64,000 nt of DNA from Streptomyces sp. NBC_00440 (GCF_036014215.1 NZ_CP107921.1:7127501-7191500); one strand, 5' to 3'. Positions 6,905 to 16,154 are shown, counted from the stretch's first letter. Program-made: numbers and translations. Notes: a model not told the origin generated them from the sequence alone.

Positions 6905-9088
6905 ATGACCCGCACCGCCCCCAGAACCGTCCAACTGCGCGCAGCAGGTGTGGGTCTGGTCGTCGACCTGTCCGCGCCGCTGCCCCGGATCCTGCACTGG
7001 GGTGAGGATCTGGGCGCACTCACCAACGAGGAATGCGCCGCGCTCGCACTCACCGCCGACGGCGCCGCGCTCCACAACGCCCTGGACGAACCACGGCAGT
7101 TCACGGTCTGGCCCACCGAGGCCGACGGCTGGTCGGGTACCCCTGCCCACCAGGGTCATCTGGCAGGCATCGCCACCACGCCGAAGCCCCGTTTCGTCGC
7201 TGCCGAGGAGAGCGACGGTGAACTGGTCGTCCGCCTCACCGAGGACGGCGCGGGCCTCGACCTCACCCTCACCTACCGGCTGGACCGCTCAGGGGTGCTG
7301 GCGGTACGGACCACGGTCGCCCGGCGGCCTGACGCGGACCCCGTTCCGTACGACCTCAGCGGTGTCACCACCCTGCTGCCGCTGCCGCGCAGGGCCTCGG
7401 AGATCCTCGACTTCACCGGCCGGTGGTGCCGCGAACGGTCCCCGCAGCGCAGGCCGCTCGGGCACGGCAGCCACGTACGGGAGCAGCGCCGGGGCAGGAC
7501 CGGCCAGGACGCCCCGTACCTGCTCACCGCCGGGGTGCCGGGCTTCGCATTCCGCACCGGCGAGGTGTGGGGCGTCCATATCGGCTGGAGCGGTAATCAG
7601 CGCTGGCTGGCCGAGCGGCTGCCCGAGGGCGCCGGGGCGCACGCCGCCGTGCTCGGCGGCGGGGAACTGCTCGCGCCGGGGGAGATACGCCTGGCGCCGG
7701 GGGAGACGTACACCTCGCCGGTCTGCTGGTTCAGCTGGTCCGGCACCGGGCTCGACGGGCTCGCCGACCGTTTCCACGCGCTGCTCAGGGCACGTCCCTC
7801 GCATCCGGTGACGCCGCGCCCGCTGACCCTGAACAGCTGGGAGGCCGTGTACTTCGACCACCGGCCCGAGCGTCTTGTCGCCCTCGCCGACCTGGCCGCC
7901 GACATCGGCGTGGAGCGGTTCGTGCTGGACGACGGCTGGTTCCTCGGCCGCCGGGACGACACCGCGGGGCTGGGGGACTGGACCGTCGACACCGCGGTGT
8001 GGCCCGACGGGCTGACGCCGCTCGCCGACCGGGTGCACGCGCGCGGTATGCAGTTCGGGCTCTGGGTCGAGCCGGAGATGGTCAACCTCGAATCGGAGCT
8101 GGCCCGCGCCCACCCCGGGTGGATCCTCGGGCCGAGCGCCGGACTGGGTCCCGGCTCCCGCCATCAGTACGGCCTCAACATCGGGCATCCCGAGGCATGG
8201 GCGTATCTGCTCACATCGCTCGACGCGATCGTCACGCGGTACTCCGTCGACTATCTGAAATGGGACCACAACCGGGACCTGCACGAAGCCGTCCAGCGGT
8301 CGGCGGACGGCCGTGACCGTCCGGGCGTGCACGCGCAGACCGAGGCGCTGTACCGGCTGCTCGACGCACTCAGGGAACGGCACCCCGGTCTTGAGATCGA
8401 GAGCTGCTCCAGCGGCGGGGCCCGCGTCGACCTGGGGGTCCTGGCCCGTACGGACCGGGTGTGGGCCTCGGACTGCAACGACCCCGTCGAGCGCCAGGCC
8501 ATCCAGCGCTGGACCGGCCAGCTGCTGCCGCCCGAGCTGATCGGCTCGCATGTCGGCGAGGCCCGCAGCCACACCACAGGGCGGATCACGGACAGCTCCT
8601 TCCGGCTGCTCACCGCGCTGTTCGCCCACGCCGGAATCGAGCGGGACCTCGGTGCCTGCTCGCCGGACGAGCTGGCGGAGCTGACGGCCTGGGGCGCGCT
8701 CTACAAGGAGCTGCGGCCGCTGCTGCACAGCGGACGGGTGGTCCGCGCGGATCTCGGCGGCGACGCCGCGCTGCTGCACGGGGTGGTGGCTCCGGACGCG
8801 AGCGCCGCCCTGTACTGCTGGGCGCAGCTGGCCAGTTCGCCGGAGGCCCAGCCGGGGCGTATCGCGCTGCCCGGCCTGGACCGTACGGGGAGCTACCGGG
8901 TCCGCGTACGGACGGAAGCCGGACTGCCCTCGTTCCGCGAAGTGCTCGCGCCCGCCTGGGTCACGGCCGCCCTGGACGGATGGGTGGCGCTGCCCGGACC
9001 GGTGCTCAGCGGAGCAGGGGTGCCGATGCCGGTGCTCGATCCTGGGCAGGCGCTGCTGATCGAGGTACGGAGGGTGGCGGGGGCGTAG
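6905..9088 (+). CDS. Alpha-galactosidase, glycoside hydrolase family 36
   Basis: 727 residues from ATG 6905 (GAGAGGAAG 6 bases upstream). An N-terminal beta-sandwich is followed by a (beta/alpha)8 barrel containing FVLDDGWF, the nucleophile motif KWDHNRD (Asp454) and the acid/base motif SDCNDP (Asp523), with CSSGGARVDLG between them. No signal peptide, so it is cytoplasmic and acts on imported melibiose/raffinose-type alpha-galactosides. No transporter or local regulator is adjacent. The last 83 bases overlap the 3' end of the convergent permease gene. Confidence 0.92.
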   Translation: MTRTAPRTVQLRAAGVGLVVDLSAPLPRILHWGEDLGALTNEECAALALTADGAALHNALDEPRQFTVWPTEADGWSGTPAHQGHLAGIATTPKPRFVAAEESDGELVVRLTEDGAGLDLTLTYRLDRSGVLAVRTTVARRPDADPVPYDLSGVTTLLPLPRRASEILDFTGRWCRERSPQRRPLGHGSHVREQRRGRTGQDAPYLLTAGVPGFAFRTGEVWGVHIGWSGNQRWLAERLPEGAGAHAAVLGGGELLAPGEIRLAPGETYTSPVCWFSWSGTGLDGLADRFHALLRARPSHPVTPRPLTLNSWEAVYFDHRPERLVALADLAADIGVERFVLDDGWFLGRRDDTAGLGDWTVDTAVWPDGLTPLADRVHARGMQFGLWVEPEMVNLESELARAHPGWILGPSAGLGPGSRHQYGLNIGHPEAWAYLLTSLDAIVTRYSVDYLKWDHNRDLHEAVQRSADGRDRPGVHAQTEALYRLLDALRERHPGLEIESCSSGGARVDLGVLARTDRVWASDCNDPVERQAIQRWTGQLLPPELIGSHVGEARSHTTGRITDSSFRLLTALFAHAGIERDLGACSPDELAELTAWGALYKELRPLLHSGRVVRADLGGDAALLHGVVAPDASAALYCWAQLASSPEAQPGRIALPGLDRTGSYRVRVRTEAGLPSFREVLAPAWVTAALDGWVALPGPVLSGAGVPMPVLDPGQALLIEVRRVAGA

Positions 9089-10154
9089 CGGACGACGCGG
9101 GCGCGGTCTGCGGCTGCGGTGGCCGGAGCGGGACGGTGACCGGCAGCTCGGGCCTGGTGGACGGCCGGGGAAGGGCCGGCGGCTCGGAAGCCGCGGACGA
9201 CGGCAGCGGTGTCGGTGGCTCGGCTGCGGCCGACGACCGCAGCAGGGGCGGCGGCACCGAGGGGGTGGACGGGGTGGATGACGGTGGCGCGGCCGGCGGC
9301 TGAGTCGCGGCCGGTGCCGTGGCGGTCGCCCGGGTGAGGAGGACCACTCCCCGGGCGGCGGCCACCGCCCCCACCCCGGCGAGCAGCACCCCGACGGCCC
9401 CGCCCTGGAGGCGTTCGCCCAGCAGGGCCAGGCCGATCACCGACGCGGCGACGGGGTTTGCGAGTGTGACCATGGCGAGCGGGGCGCCGAGGCCGCCCCG
9501 GTACGCGGTCTGCGAGAGCAGCAGCCCGCCCACCGCGAAGGCCGCGACGAGCAGCGCCACGACGGCCGTCCGCCAGCTGATCGCCGGACCGTGGGTGTGG
9601 TCGGTGACCGAGACCGTCACGGTCTGGGTGAGCGCCGATGCGACGCCCGACACGAGTCCGGACGCGGTGGCGAAGCGCAGCCCGGGGCGTGCGCCCGGCC
9701 TGCCCGAGCGCCGTACGAGCGCCGCGACCAGGACGACAGCCACCGCCGCGATCCCCAGTGCCTCGGGCAGCGAGAGCGTCTCGTGCGGAGGCGTGCCCCC
9801 GGCGGCCAGCAGCAGCGCCGCCAGGCCGAGAAGCGTGAGTACGGTGCCGCGCCACTCGGTCCTGGCGACCCGGCGCCCGGCGAGACGTGCGCCCAGCGGG
9901 ACGGCCGCGACCAGAGTGAGTGCGCCGAGCGGCTGTACGAGGGTGAGCGACCCGTATTTCAGCGCCGCCACATGCAGGAGGGCCCCTGCCGCGTTGAGGC
10001 CGACCGCCCACCACCAGGCGCCGTGGCCGAGCAGCCGCAGCAGCCCGGAGCCCGGCCGGGTACGGGACGCGAGACGCTCCTGAGCGACCGCGGCCGTCGC
10101 ATAACCGACGGCGGAGAGGAGCGAGAGGGCGACGGCGGCCAGGGTGGCATTCAC
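9006..10154 (-). CDS. DMT-superfamily (EamA-like) integral membrane transporter with Pro/Ala/Ser tail
   Basis: 382 residues. GTG 10154 has GGAG 7 bases upstream. About ten hydrophobic segments fill residues 1-285, beginning LAAVALSLLSAVGYATAAVAQ. The internal repeat of drug/metabolite transporters is recognisable (LVQPLGALTLVAAVPLGARL and LANPVAASVIGLALLGERL). A low-complexity Pro/Ala/Ser tail of about 95 residues follows, and its coding sequence overlaps the alpha-galactosidase gene. It is divergent from a TetR gene across a 274-base gap with a strong repeated operator, so TetR control is likely. Substrate unknown. Confidence 0.8.
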   Translation of the reverse strand: MNATLAAVALSLLSAVGYATAAVAQERLASRTRPGSGLLRLLGHGAWWWAVGLNAAGALLHVAALKYGSLTLVQPLGALTLVAAVPLGARLAGRRVARTEWRGTVLTLLGLAALLLAAGGTPPHETLSLPEALGIAAVAVVLVAALVRRSGRPGARPGLRFATASGLVSGVASALTQTVTVSVTDHTHGPAISWRTAVVALLVAAFAVGGLLLSQTAYRGGLGAPLAMVTLANPVAASVIGLALLGERLQGGAVGVLLAGVGAVAAARGVVLLTRATATAPAATQPPAAPPSSTPSTPSVPPPLLRSSAAAEPPTPLPSSAASEPPALPRPSTRPELPVTVPLRPPQPQTAPASSATPPPPSVPRSAAPAQDRAPASAPLLR

Positions 10155-10324
10155 GGGCACGCTCCACGGGAGGCGAGCGCACGGGCGGGCGCGGAGTACG
10201 GCGCCCGTTCGACTGGTGTGGCGAGGGCACTCATCACCCCGACCCCTTTTCATCGCTTTGCACTGCGTAACAGAAGTTCGATCCGGAGTCCGGGGAGTCC
10301 GGATCACACGCCATCGAAACAACA

Positions 10325-10384
10325 GTGTACCGATACGGAGACGTATCGGTACACCAGCGTATCGGTACACTGGCGTATCGGTAC
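10325..10384. promoter_or_regulatory. Repeated operator: 12-bp palindrome plus two direct copies at 16-bp spacing
   Basis: GTGTACCGATAC (10325-10336) and GTATCGGTACAC (10343-10354) form a perfect palindrome with a 6-base spacer. The right half is repeated at 10359-10370 and, as a 10-mer, at 10375-10384, so copies start exactly 16 bases apart. The array lies between the divergent permease and TetR genes, ending 44 bases before the TetR start. It is the obvious TetR operator. Confidence 0.8.
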
Positions 10385-10428
10385 GATGGAATAACGATGC
10401 TCCTCGTCACACGGAATAGGGAGAGCTC

Positions 10429-11091
10429 ATGTCATCCCAGGACTCCGCGACGCAGCCCGCGACGGCGTCCTCGCGCTCCAAGATCACACCGGAGCGTGAG
10501 CAGGAGTTCTACGAGGCGGTACTGGAGCTTCTCCGTGAGGGCGGCTACGACGCGCTGACGATGGAGGGCGTCGCGTCCCGGTCGCGCTGTGGCAAGTCCA
10601 CGCTCTACCGGCAGTGGGGGAGCAAGCCCCAGCTGGTGGCGTGCGCCCTGCGCGGCACCCGCGCCGGGAGTCTGACCAGCATCGACACCGGTACGCTCGC
10701 CGGGGACCTGCGGGAGGCCGCGACGTCGCTGGGGGCGCACTCGGGGCGCGACACCCCGCTGATGCACGCGCTGAGCCACGCGGCGCTGCAGAACCCGGAG
10801 CTTCTTGAGGCGCTGCGCGAAGGGCTGGTCGAGCCGGCGGCGGCCGCGATCAACGCGATGGTCACCCGTGCGGTGGCCAGGGGCGAGGTCGCGGCGGACA
10901 ACCCGGCGCTGGAGTTCGTCGCGCCCCAGCTGCTGGGTGCGATGCGTATCCGGCCGATGCTGGAGGGCCACTACGGTGATGCGGAGTACCTCAGCCGCTT
11001 CATCGAGGGTGCGGTGCTTCCCGCTCTGGGGCTGGCGGGCTCCCGCGACCGCGAGACCCCGAAGGTGCCGGACCCCGCGAGTCCGGCCTGA
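10429..11091 (+). CDS. TetR-family transcriptional regulator
   Basis: 220 residues. ATG 10429 is preceded by GGGAGAG. The N-terminal DNA-binding domain is FYEAVLELLREGGYDALTMEGVASRSRCGKSTLYRQWGSK (approximately residues 27-66), followed by a helical ligand domain of the TetR_C type. The repeated palindrome just upstream suggests autoregulation and control of the divergent DMT permease. The inducer is unknown. Confidence 0.9.
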   Translation: MSSQDSATQPATASSRSKITPEREQEFYEAVLELLREGGYDALTMEGVASRSRCGKSTLYRQWGSKPQLVACALRGTRAGSLTSIDTGTLAGDLREAATSLGAHSGRDTPLMHALSHAALQNPELLEALREGLVEPAAAAINAMVTRAVARGEVAADNPALEFVAPQLLGAMRIRPMLEGHYGDAEYLSRFIEGAVLPALGLAGSRDRETPKVPDPASPA

Positions 11092-11208
11092 TGGACATCC
11101 AGAAGCCCGTGCCTGAAGGCACCCGGCCCTGAAGACTGGCGGCCGTCGCCGAGCGGATGACGGCGGACCGCCTGCGCCGCACCGTGGGGACGGGGGCGGC
11201 GCGCCCCT

Positions 11209-11248
11209 CCGCCCGGAGCCCGCCCGCACAACGGCGGACTCCGGGCGG
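11209..11248. terminator. Hairpin in convergent TetR/YciI gap
   Basis: CCGCCCGGAG (11209-11218) pairs perfectly with CTCCGGGCGG (11239-11248) across a 20-base loop. It sits between two converging genes and probably serves as a bidirectional terminator. There is no U-tract, as is common in Streptomyces. Confidence 0.45.
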
Positions 11249-11284
11249 CGCAGGGGGCTCCGGCGATCCGGATCGGTCCGCGCT

Positions 11285-11578
11285 CTACAACTCCTGGCGG
11301 AACGCATCGAGTCCGGGCGCCGTCTTCGTTGCGATGAACTCGGTGATCCGGTAGGTGCAGACGCCCGCGATCATGAACGGGTCCGTCGCGGTGAGTTTCT
11401 CCATCGATGTGCGGTCATCGCCGGCCGCGAGGATGATCCCGCCGTCGCGTGGGTTCTTGCGGCCCGATGCGATGAAGACGCCTGCCGCGTACGCCGCGTC
11501 CAGCCAGGCGACATGCTCCCCGAGCAGTTCGTCCACGCGCTCGATGGGGCCGGTGTAGGTCAATTCCAGTACGAACAT
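11285..11578 (-). CDS. YciI-family protein
   Basis: 97 residues. The full-length YciI-like dimeric alpha/beta fold is recognisable: MFVLELTYTGPIERVDELLGEHVAWLDAAYAAGVFIASG, then a GGIILA strand and DPFMIAGV. The conserved His-Asp pair (H23, D27) of the fold's putative active site is present. Function is not established for the family. It lies 10 bases downstream of a GNAT gene on the same strand and may share its transcript. Confidence 0.8.
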   Translation of the reverse strand: MFVLELTYTGPIERVDELLGEHVAWLDAAYAAGVFIASGRKNPRDGGIILAAGDDRTSMEKLTATDPFMIAGVCTYRITEFIATKTAPGLDAFRQEL

Positions 11579-11588
11579 GATCCGCAGG

Positions 11589-12518
11589 CTAGCTGTCGCT
11601 GTCCGGTGCGGCTGCCGTTCCCCGCTCCCGGTTCTGGTGCAGGTCGAGCTGGTACTCGATCGTCCGGTGGGTCGGCGTGTAGCCCAGCGCGTCGTTGACG
11701 GCCCGCATGGGCAGGTTGCCGTCCGCGGTGTCGGTGAGCAGTCCGCCGAGTGCGGGGTGGCGTTCGCGGGTCCGGTGGATCGTCTCGGCCTTCATCCAGC
11801 GCGCCAGTCCGCGCCCCCGGTGCTCGGGCAGTACGCCGGTGCCGTAATGCTGGGCGTCGCCCGTCCCGTCGCCTGGGACGACCAGTTCGGTGAACCCGGC
11901 GATCGAGCCGTCCGACTCGTCCACCGCCGCCACCGTGTACAGCAGGTCGCCCCGTTTGCGGACGACCGCGGCGGCCTCCCTGACGCGGTCCGCGTCCCAG
12001 ACCACCGAGCCGTAGTCCGTCTCGCCCATCGGCATGTCGTCCATCGCGCGGTGTGCTGCCGCGAAGGTGTCGGCCAACTCGTCGGGGACCGTTCCGTCCC
12101 AGGACAGCAACCGGTAGCCGGGCCTGCGCTGCGCGACGATGCGGGCCAGGGCGGGGAGGTCCGCGTCGGCGAGCGTGAGCCGTGTGTAGGTGAGGCTCAG
12201 GACATCCCGGAAGCCCCGGCCCGCCAGGAAGGCCGCCCCATCGGATCCGGCTCCGGCCTGGGCGATGACAGTGCTGCGGCCGTCCTGCCGGGCGGCGTCC
12301 ACGGCCGCTCCGAGCAGCCGCGACCCGGTGCCCCTGCGCCGCTCGGCCGGGTGGACCTGGAGTTCCAGTTCCGCGAGATGGTCCTGGCCCGGCTTGGTGA
12401 ACAGCCGCAGGAACAAGGAGCCGACTGGGTTGCCGTCCGCGTCCGACGCCAGCCAGACCAGCCGGTGGCTCGACGGGTTGCTCCCCGGGTCTGTCAGTGG
12501 CGTGAGGCGAACGGACAA
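11589..12518 (-). CDS. GNAT acetyltransferase with two GNAT-like halves
   Basis: 309 residues starting at TTG 12518 (GGAG 5 bases upstream; no other start in frame upstream). The first half carries the acetyl-CoA motif LQVHPAERRRGTGSRLL (Q/RxxGxG/A). The second half carries TGVLPEHRGRGLARWM, so both halves look like complete GNAT folds, as in mycothiol synthase-like proteins. Acceptor substrate unknown. The YciI gene follows after 10 bases. The upstream region contains an 18-base tandem repeat. Confidence 0.82.
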   Translation of the reverse strand: MSVRLTPLTDPGSNPSSHRLVWLASDADGNPVGSLFLRLFTKPGQDHLAELELQVHPAERRRGTGSRLLGAAVDAARQDGRSTVIAQAGAGSDGAAFLAGRGFRDVLSLTYTRLTLADADLPALARIVAQRRPGYRLLSWDGTVPDELADTFAAAHRAMDDMPMGETDYGSVVWDADRVREAAAVVRKRGDLLYTVAAVDESDGSIAGFTELVVPGDGTGDAQHYGTGVLPEHRGRGLARWMKAETIHRTRERHPALGGLLTDTADGNLPMRAVNDALGYTPTHRTIEYQLDLHQNRERGTAAAPDSDS

Positions 12519-12539
12519 GGCAACTCCAGGGCCGGTGCG

Positions 12540-12585
12540 GACGGTTCGGGCGGCGAGGACGGTTCGGGCGGCGAGGACGGTTCGG
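12540..12585. repeat. 18-bp tandem repeat, about 2.6 copies
   Basis: The unit GACGGTTCGGGCGGCGAG occurs at 12540-12557 and 12558-12575, with a partial third copy at 12576-12585. It lies 22 bases upstream of the TTG-start GNAT gene on its promoter side. It could be slipped-strand noise or a repeated binding site. Confidence 0.75.
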
Positions 12586-12701
12586 AAGGCCCGGTGAACC
12601 TAGTCAGCGAACGGCCCCCGCAGCAACCGGATATCTGCCGGCGGACGGATGCCCGCCCCGCACGGGAGCCCCGGTGCCGCCGTGTGCCGTCTGCGGGCAG
12701 A

Positions 12702-13214
12702 ATGCAGGGTATGTCCCGACGTACCCCCCGGCCGCAGAGGCCTCAGCGAGCTCGGCAGGCACAGCAGGCACAGCAGGCACAGCAGGGCCGCCGGGGCCGG
12801 CCGGCCGCCGACGCGCCCTGCCCCTGCGGTCTGTCCGCCCCGTACGGCGAGTGCTGCGGCCGCTTCCACAGCGGACAGTCCGCCGCACCCACCGCCGAGG
12901 CGCTCATGCGGTCCCGGTTCAGCGCTTTCGCCGTCGAGGACGCCGCGTATCTGCTGCGCAGCTGGCACCCGGAAACACGGCCGCCCCGCGTCGACTTCGA
13001 CGCGGGGCAGCGGTGGCGGCGCCTGGAGATCCTGGCGACCACCGGCGGCACCGCCTTCCACACCACCGGCACGGTCACCTTCCGCGCCCACTACACCTTT
13101 CGGGGGGAGCCCGGCGAGCTTCGCGAGCACAGCCGGTTCGAGCGGTACGAGGGCGCCTGGGTGTATGTGGACGGGGTCGTGGAGGGTGACGGCGGAGCCG
13201 GGCAGGGATCCTGA
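12702..13214 (+). CDS. YchJ-family protein with SEC-C-like zinc motif
   Basis: 170 residues from ATG 12702; ATG 12711 is an alternative, and neither has a strong ribosome site. After a basic, Gln/Ala-rich N-terminus (QAQQAQQAQQ, encoded by a 9-base repeat) comes the cysteine cluster CPCGLSAPYGECCGRFHSG. Then follows the YchJ NTF2-like domain with ALMRSRFSAF and YLLRSWHPETRP. Function is unknown; the cysteines probably bind zinc. The 3' end is 6 bases from the convergent ribonuclease gene. Confidence 0.82.
   Translation: MQGMSRRTPRPQRPQRARQAQQAQQAQQGRRGRPAADAPCPCGLSAPYGECCGRFHSGQSAAPTAEALMRSRFSAFAVEDAAYLLRSWHPETRPPRVDFDAGQRWRRLEILATTGGTAFHTTGTVTFRAHYTFRGEPGELREHSRFERYEGAWVYVDGVVEGDGGAGQGS
12756..12782 (+). 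repeat. 9-bp in-frame tandem repeat in the YchJ-like gene
   Basis: CAGGCACAG occurs three times back to back, each unit encoding three residues of a Gln/Ala stretch near the N-terminus. It is likely to vary in length between strains. Confidence 0.8.
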
Positions 13215-13220
13215 CCCCGG

Positions 13221-13616
13221 TCAGCAGGTGAAGTCGACCTGCTTGAACGTGACGTAGTGATCGGCGGTGTAGTAGTCCTCGGCGGTCTTCTCGCCGGTGA
13301 TGATGCGCCGGGCCCCGCGGGTCGAGCTGCCCGGTGTCTTCACCGTGTACTCGTGGTAGTAGCCCGTGGACTGCGACGGCAGCACGCCCTCCCGGTTCTG
13401 GAAGACGACTCCGTCCTGTGAGTACGGGAACGGGCCGTTGGTCTTGATCAGGTCCAGCGTGTCGTGTGCCTGGGAGGGGAGGGCGCCGTAACAGATGGTG
13501 CCGCTCACGGTGGCATGGGCTTCGGTCGCGAGGAACACGGTAGGCGTGACGACGATCGCGGTGGCGATGCCGACGGCAGCAGCACGGGTGCGCAACGCGC
13601 GTAGAGTGATTCGCAT
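13221..13616 (-). CDS. Secreted guanyl-specific ribonuclease, RNase Sa type
   Basis: 131 residues with a signal peptide ending near AHA-35, giving a 96-residue mature enzyme, the length of RNase Sa. With an offset of 35 the landmarks of RNase Sa align: Cys42/Cys131 (C7-C96 disulfide), Glu89 (E54), Arg104 (R69) and His120 (H85), in YYHEYTV, RRIITGE and TADHYVTF. It is therefore a predicted active extracellular endonuclease cleaving 3' of guanosine. A barstar-like cytoplasmic inhibitor gene is not visible next to it. It is convergent with the YchJ gene and divergent from tdh. Confidence 0.93.
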   Translation of the reverse strand: MRITLRALRTRAAAVGIATAIVVTPTVFLATEAHATVSGTICYGALPSQAHDTLDLIKTNGPFPYSQDGVVFQNREGVLPSQSTGYYHEYTVKTPGSSTRGARRIITGEKTAEDYYTADHYVTFKQVDFTC

Positions 13617-13884
13617 GGGTCCAGGATGAGGGTGCCGGGAGCCCAGCGGAAGAGACGTGATGAACCGTCACTTCCGCTTTACCAGGGGGTAATTGACCTC
13701 TACCGAACTTTCACGCAATACGCATGCACCGGTCGGCACGGAGGCGGCAGGCGAAGGCCGCCGGGACGTCGCGTGAAGCTCCGCTGTGACCCCGCTTAAG
13801 AAATCCTCGATGGACTTGGGGGGCCGCCGCTCGGCAGATTGGTGCCGTCCACCGAACGTCACCGTCACGCCTGGAGCCGCCGCG

Positions 13885-14913
13885 ATGAAGGCCCTTGTCA
13901 AGCAGCATGCCGAGCCCGGGCTGTGGCTCCTGGACGTCCCCGAGCCCGAGGCCGGACCCGGCGACGTACTGATCAAGGTGGCGCGCACCGGCATCTGCGG
14001 CACGGACCTCCACATCCGCTCCTGGGACGGCTGGGCGCAGCAGGCCGTCGGGACGCCGCTGATCCTCGGCCACGAGTTCGTCGGCGAGGTGGCCGATGTC
14101 GGCGCCGACGTCACCGACATCGCCGTCGGCGACCTGGTCAGCGGCGAGGGCCACCTCGTCTGCGGCAAGTGCCGCAACTGTCTCGCGGGGCGCCGGCACC
14201 TGTGCCGTTCCACGGTGGGCCTCGGCGTGGGACGCGACGGCGCGTTCGCCGAGTACGTGGTGCTCCCCGCCTCCAACGTCTGGGTGCACCGCACCAAGGT
14301 CGACCTCGATATCGCCGCGATCTTCGACCCGTTCGGCAACGCCGTCCACACCGCGCTCTCCTTCCCGCTGGTCGGCGAGGACGTGCTGATCACCGGCGCG
14401 GGCCCGATCGGCATCATGGCGGCGGCCGTGGCGAAGCACGCCGGCGCGCGCAACGTCGTGATCACCGATGTCAGCCCCTACCGCCTGGACCTGGCCCGCA
14501 AGGCCGGTGCGACGCTCGCGCTCAATGTCGCCGAGAGCGGCATCGCCGAGGCGCAGCGCGCCCTGGGCCTCAAGGAGGGCTTCGACATCGGTCTGGAGAT
14601 GTCCGGGCGGCCCGAGGCCATGCGCGACATGGTGGACAACATGACCCACGGCGGCCGTATCGCGATGCTGGGCCTGCCCGCCGAGGAGTTCGCCGTCGAC
14701 TGGGCGAAGATCGTCACCTCGATGATCACGGTCAAGGGCATCTACGGCCGGGAGATGTTCGAGACCTGGTACGCGATGACGGTGCTGCTCGAAGGCGGTC
14801 TCGACCTCTCCCCGGTGATCACCGGCAAGTACGCCTACCAGGACTTCGACGCGGCCTTCGACGAAGCCGCGGGCGGCCACTGCGGCAAGATCATTCTGGA
14901 CTGGACGGCCTGA
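13885..14913 (+). CDS. tdh: L-threonine 3-dehydrogenase
   Basis: 342 residues from ATG 13885 (GGAG 9 bases upstream), close to the 341 of E. coli Tdh. Catalytic-zinc residues Cys38, His63 and Glu64 fall at the same numbers as in E. coli. A structural-zinc loop [15 protein letters not shown] and the NAD-binding GAGPIGIM follow. It oxidises L-threonine to 2-amino-3-ketobutyrate, the substrate of the next gene product. It lies 53 bases upstream of kbl in the same operon. Confidence 0.94.
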   Translation: MKALVKQHAEPGLWLLDVPEPEAGPGDVLIKVARTGICGTDLHIRSWDGWAQQAVGTPLILGHEFVGEVADVGADVTDIAVGDLVSGEGHLVCGKCRNCLAGRRHLCRSTVGLGVGRDGAFAEYVVLPASNVWVHRTKVDLDIAAIFDPFGNAVHTALSFPLVGEDVLITGAGPIGIMAAAVAKHAGARNVVITDVSPYRLDLARKAGATLALNVAESGIAEAQRALGLKEGFDIGLEMSGRPEAMRDMVDNMTHGGRIAMLGLPAEEFAVDWAKIVTSMITVKGIYGREMFETWYAMTVLLEGGLDLSPVITGKYAYQDFDAAFDEAAGGHCGKIILDWTA

Positions 14914-14966
14914 CCCGGACCGCCTGACTCGAACCTCCTGACCCGAACACCACGAGGAGCACCCTG

Positions 14967-16154
14967 ATGTACGAGTCCGTCCGCGACGGTCTGCGCGCCA
15001 CCCTCGACGAGATCACCGAAGCCGGTCTCTTCAAGCCCGAGCGTGTCATCTCCACCCCGCAGAGCGCCGCCGTCGGCGTCGCGTCCGGCGAGGTGCTGAA
15101 CTTCTGCGCCAACAACTACCTCGGTCTCGCCGACCACCCCGACGTGGTCGCCGCCGCCAAGGACGCGCTGGACCGCTGGGGCTACGGCATGGCGTCCGTA
15201 CGCTTCATCTGCGGCACCCAGGACGTCCACAAGGAGCTGGAGCAGCGACTGTCGGCCTTCCTGGGCCAGGAGGACACGATCCTCTACTCCTCCTGCTTCG
15301 ACGCCAACGGCGGAGTCTTCGAGACGCTGCTCGGCCCCGAGGACGCGGTGATCTCCGACGCCCTCAACCACGCGTCCATCATCGACGGCATCCGCCTCTC
15401 CAAGGCCCGCCGCTTCCGCTACGTCAACCGCGACCTCGCCGACCTGGAGCAGCAGCTCAAGGCAGCGGCCGACGGCGGGGCCCGCCGCCGGCTCATCGTG
15501 ACCGACGGTGTGTTCTCGATGGACGGGTACGTCGCCCCGCTCGCCGAGATCTGCGATCTGGCCGACCGCTACGACGCGATGGTCATGGTGGACGACTCGC
15601 ACGCCGTCGGCTTCGTCGGCGCGGGCGGCCGCGGCACCCCGGAGCTGCACGGGGTGATGGACCGGGTCGACATCATCACCGGCACCCTCGGCAAGGCGCT
15701 CGGCGGAGCCTCCGGCGGCTATGTCGCGGCCCGCGCCGAGATCGTCGCCCTGCTGCGCCAGCGTTCGCGCCCGTACCTCTTCTCGAACTCGCTGGCCCCG
15801 GTGATCGCCGCCGCGTCGCTGAAGGTCCTGGACCTGATCGAGTCGGCGGGTGAGCTGCGTGAGCGCCTCGACGCCAACACCCGGCTGTTCCGTACGAAGA
15901 TGACCGACGCGGGCTTCGAGATCCTGCCCGGCGACCACGCCATCGCCCCCGTGATGATCGGCGACGCGGCCGAGGCGGGCCGGATGGCCGAGCTGCTCCT
16001 CGAACGCGGGGTCTACGTGATCGGCTTCTCGTACCCGGTGGTCCCGATGGGCAAGGCCCGCATCCGGGTCCAGCTCTCGGCCGCGCACTCCACCGCCGAC
16101 GTGGAACGTGCCGTGGCGGCGTTCATCGACGCACGGGCGACAATGGCAGGGTGA
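14967..16154 (+). CDS. kbl: Glycine C-acetyltransferase (2-amino-3-ketobutyrate CoA ligase)
   Basis: 395 residues of the alpha-oxoamine synthase family of PLP enzymes. [21 protein letters not shown] and [10 protein letters not shown] (Asp/His contacting PLP) precede the lysine motif [12 protein letters not shown]. It cleaves 2-amino-3-ketobutyrate with CoA into glycine and acetyl-CoA, completing the Tdh pathway of threonine breakdown. The stop overlaps the LysR gene start as GTGA. Confidence 0.94.
   Translation: MYESVRDGLRATLDEITEAGLFKPERVISTPQSAAVGVASGEVLNFCANNYLGLADHPDVVAAAKDALDRWGYGMASVRFICGTQDVHKELEQRLSAFLGQEDTILYSSCFDANGGVFETLLGPEDAVISDALNHASIIDGIRLSKARRFRYVNRDLADLEQQLKAAADGGARRRLIVTDGVFSMDGYVAPLAEICDLADRYDAMVMVDDSHAVGFVGAGGRGTPELHGVMDRVDIITGTLGKALGGASGGYVAARAEIVALLRQRSRPYLFSNSLAPVIAAASLKVLDLIESAGELRERLDANTRLFRTKMTDAGFEILPGDHAIAPVMIGDAAEAGRMAELLLERGVYVIGFSYPVVPMGKARIRVQLSAAHSTADVERAVAAFIDARATMAG

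Noticed and set aside
10325..10384. CRISPR-like direct repeats
   Set aside because: Spacing is only 16 bases with no unique spacers and no cas genes; it is an operator array next to a TetR gene.
11577..12701. A plus-strand extension of the YchJ-like gene across the GNAT gene
   Set aside because: It is antisense to a GNAT protein with two acetyl-CoA motifs; the YchJ domain needs only 12702 onward.
13617..13884. A glycine- or threonine-responsive riboswitch ahead of tdh
   Set aside because: I could not find the conserved cores of the glycine riboswitch or a convincing T-box in this 268-base gap; no structure supported beyond chance.
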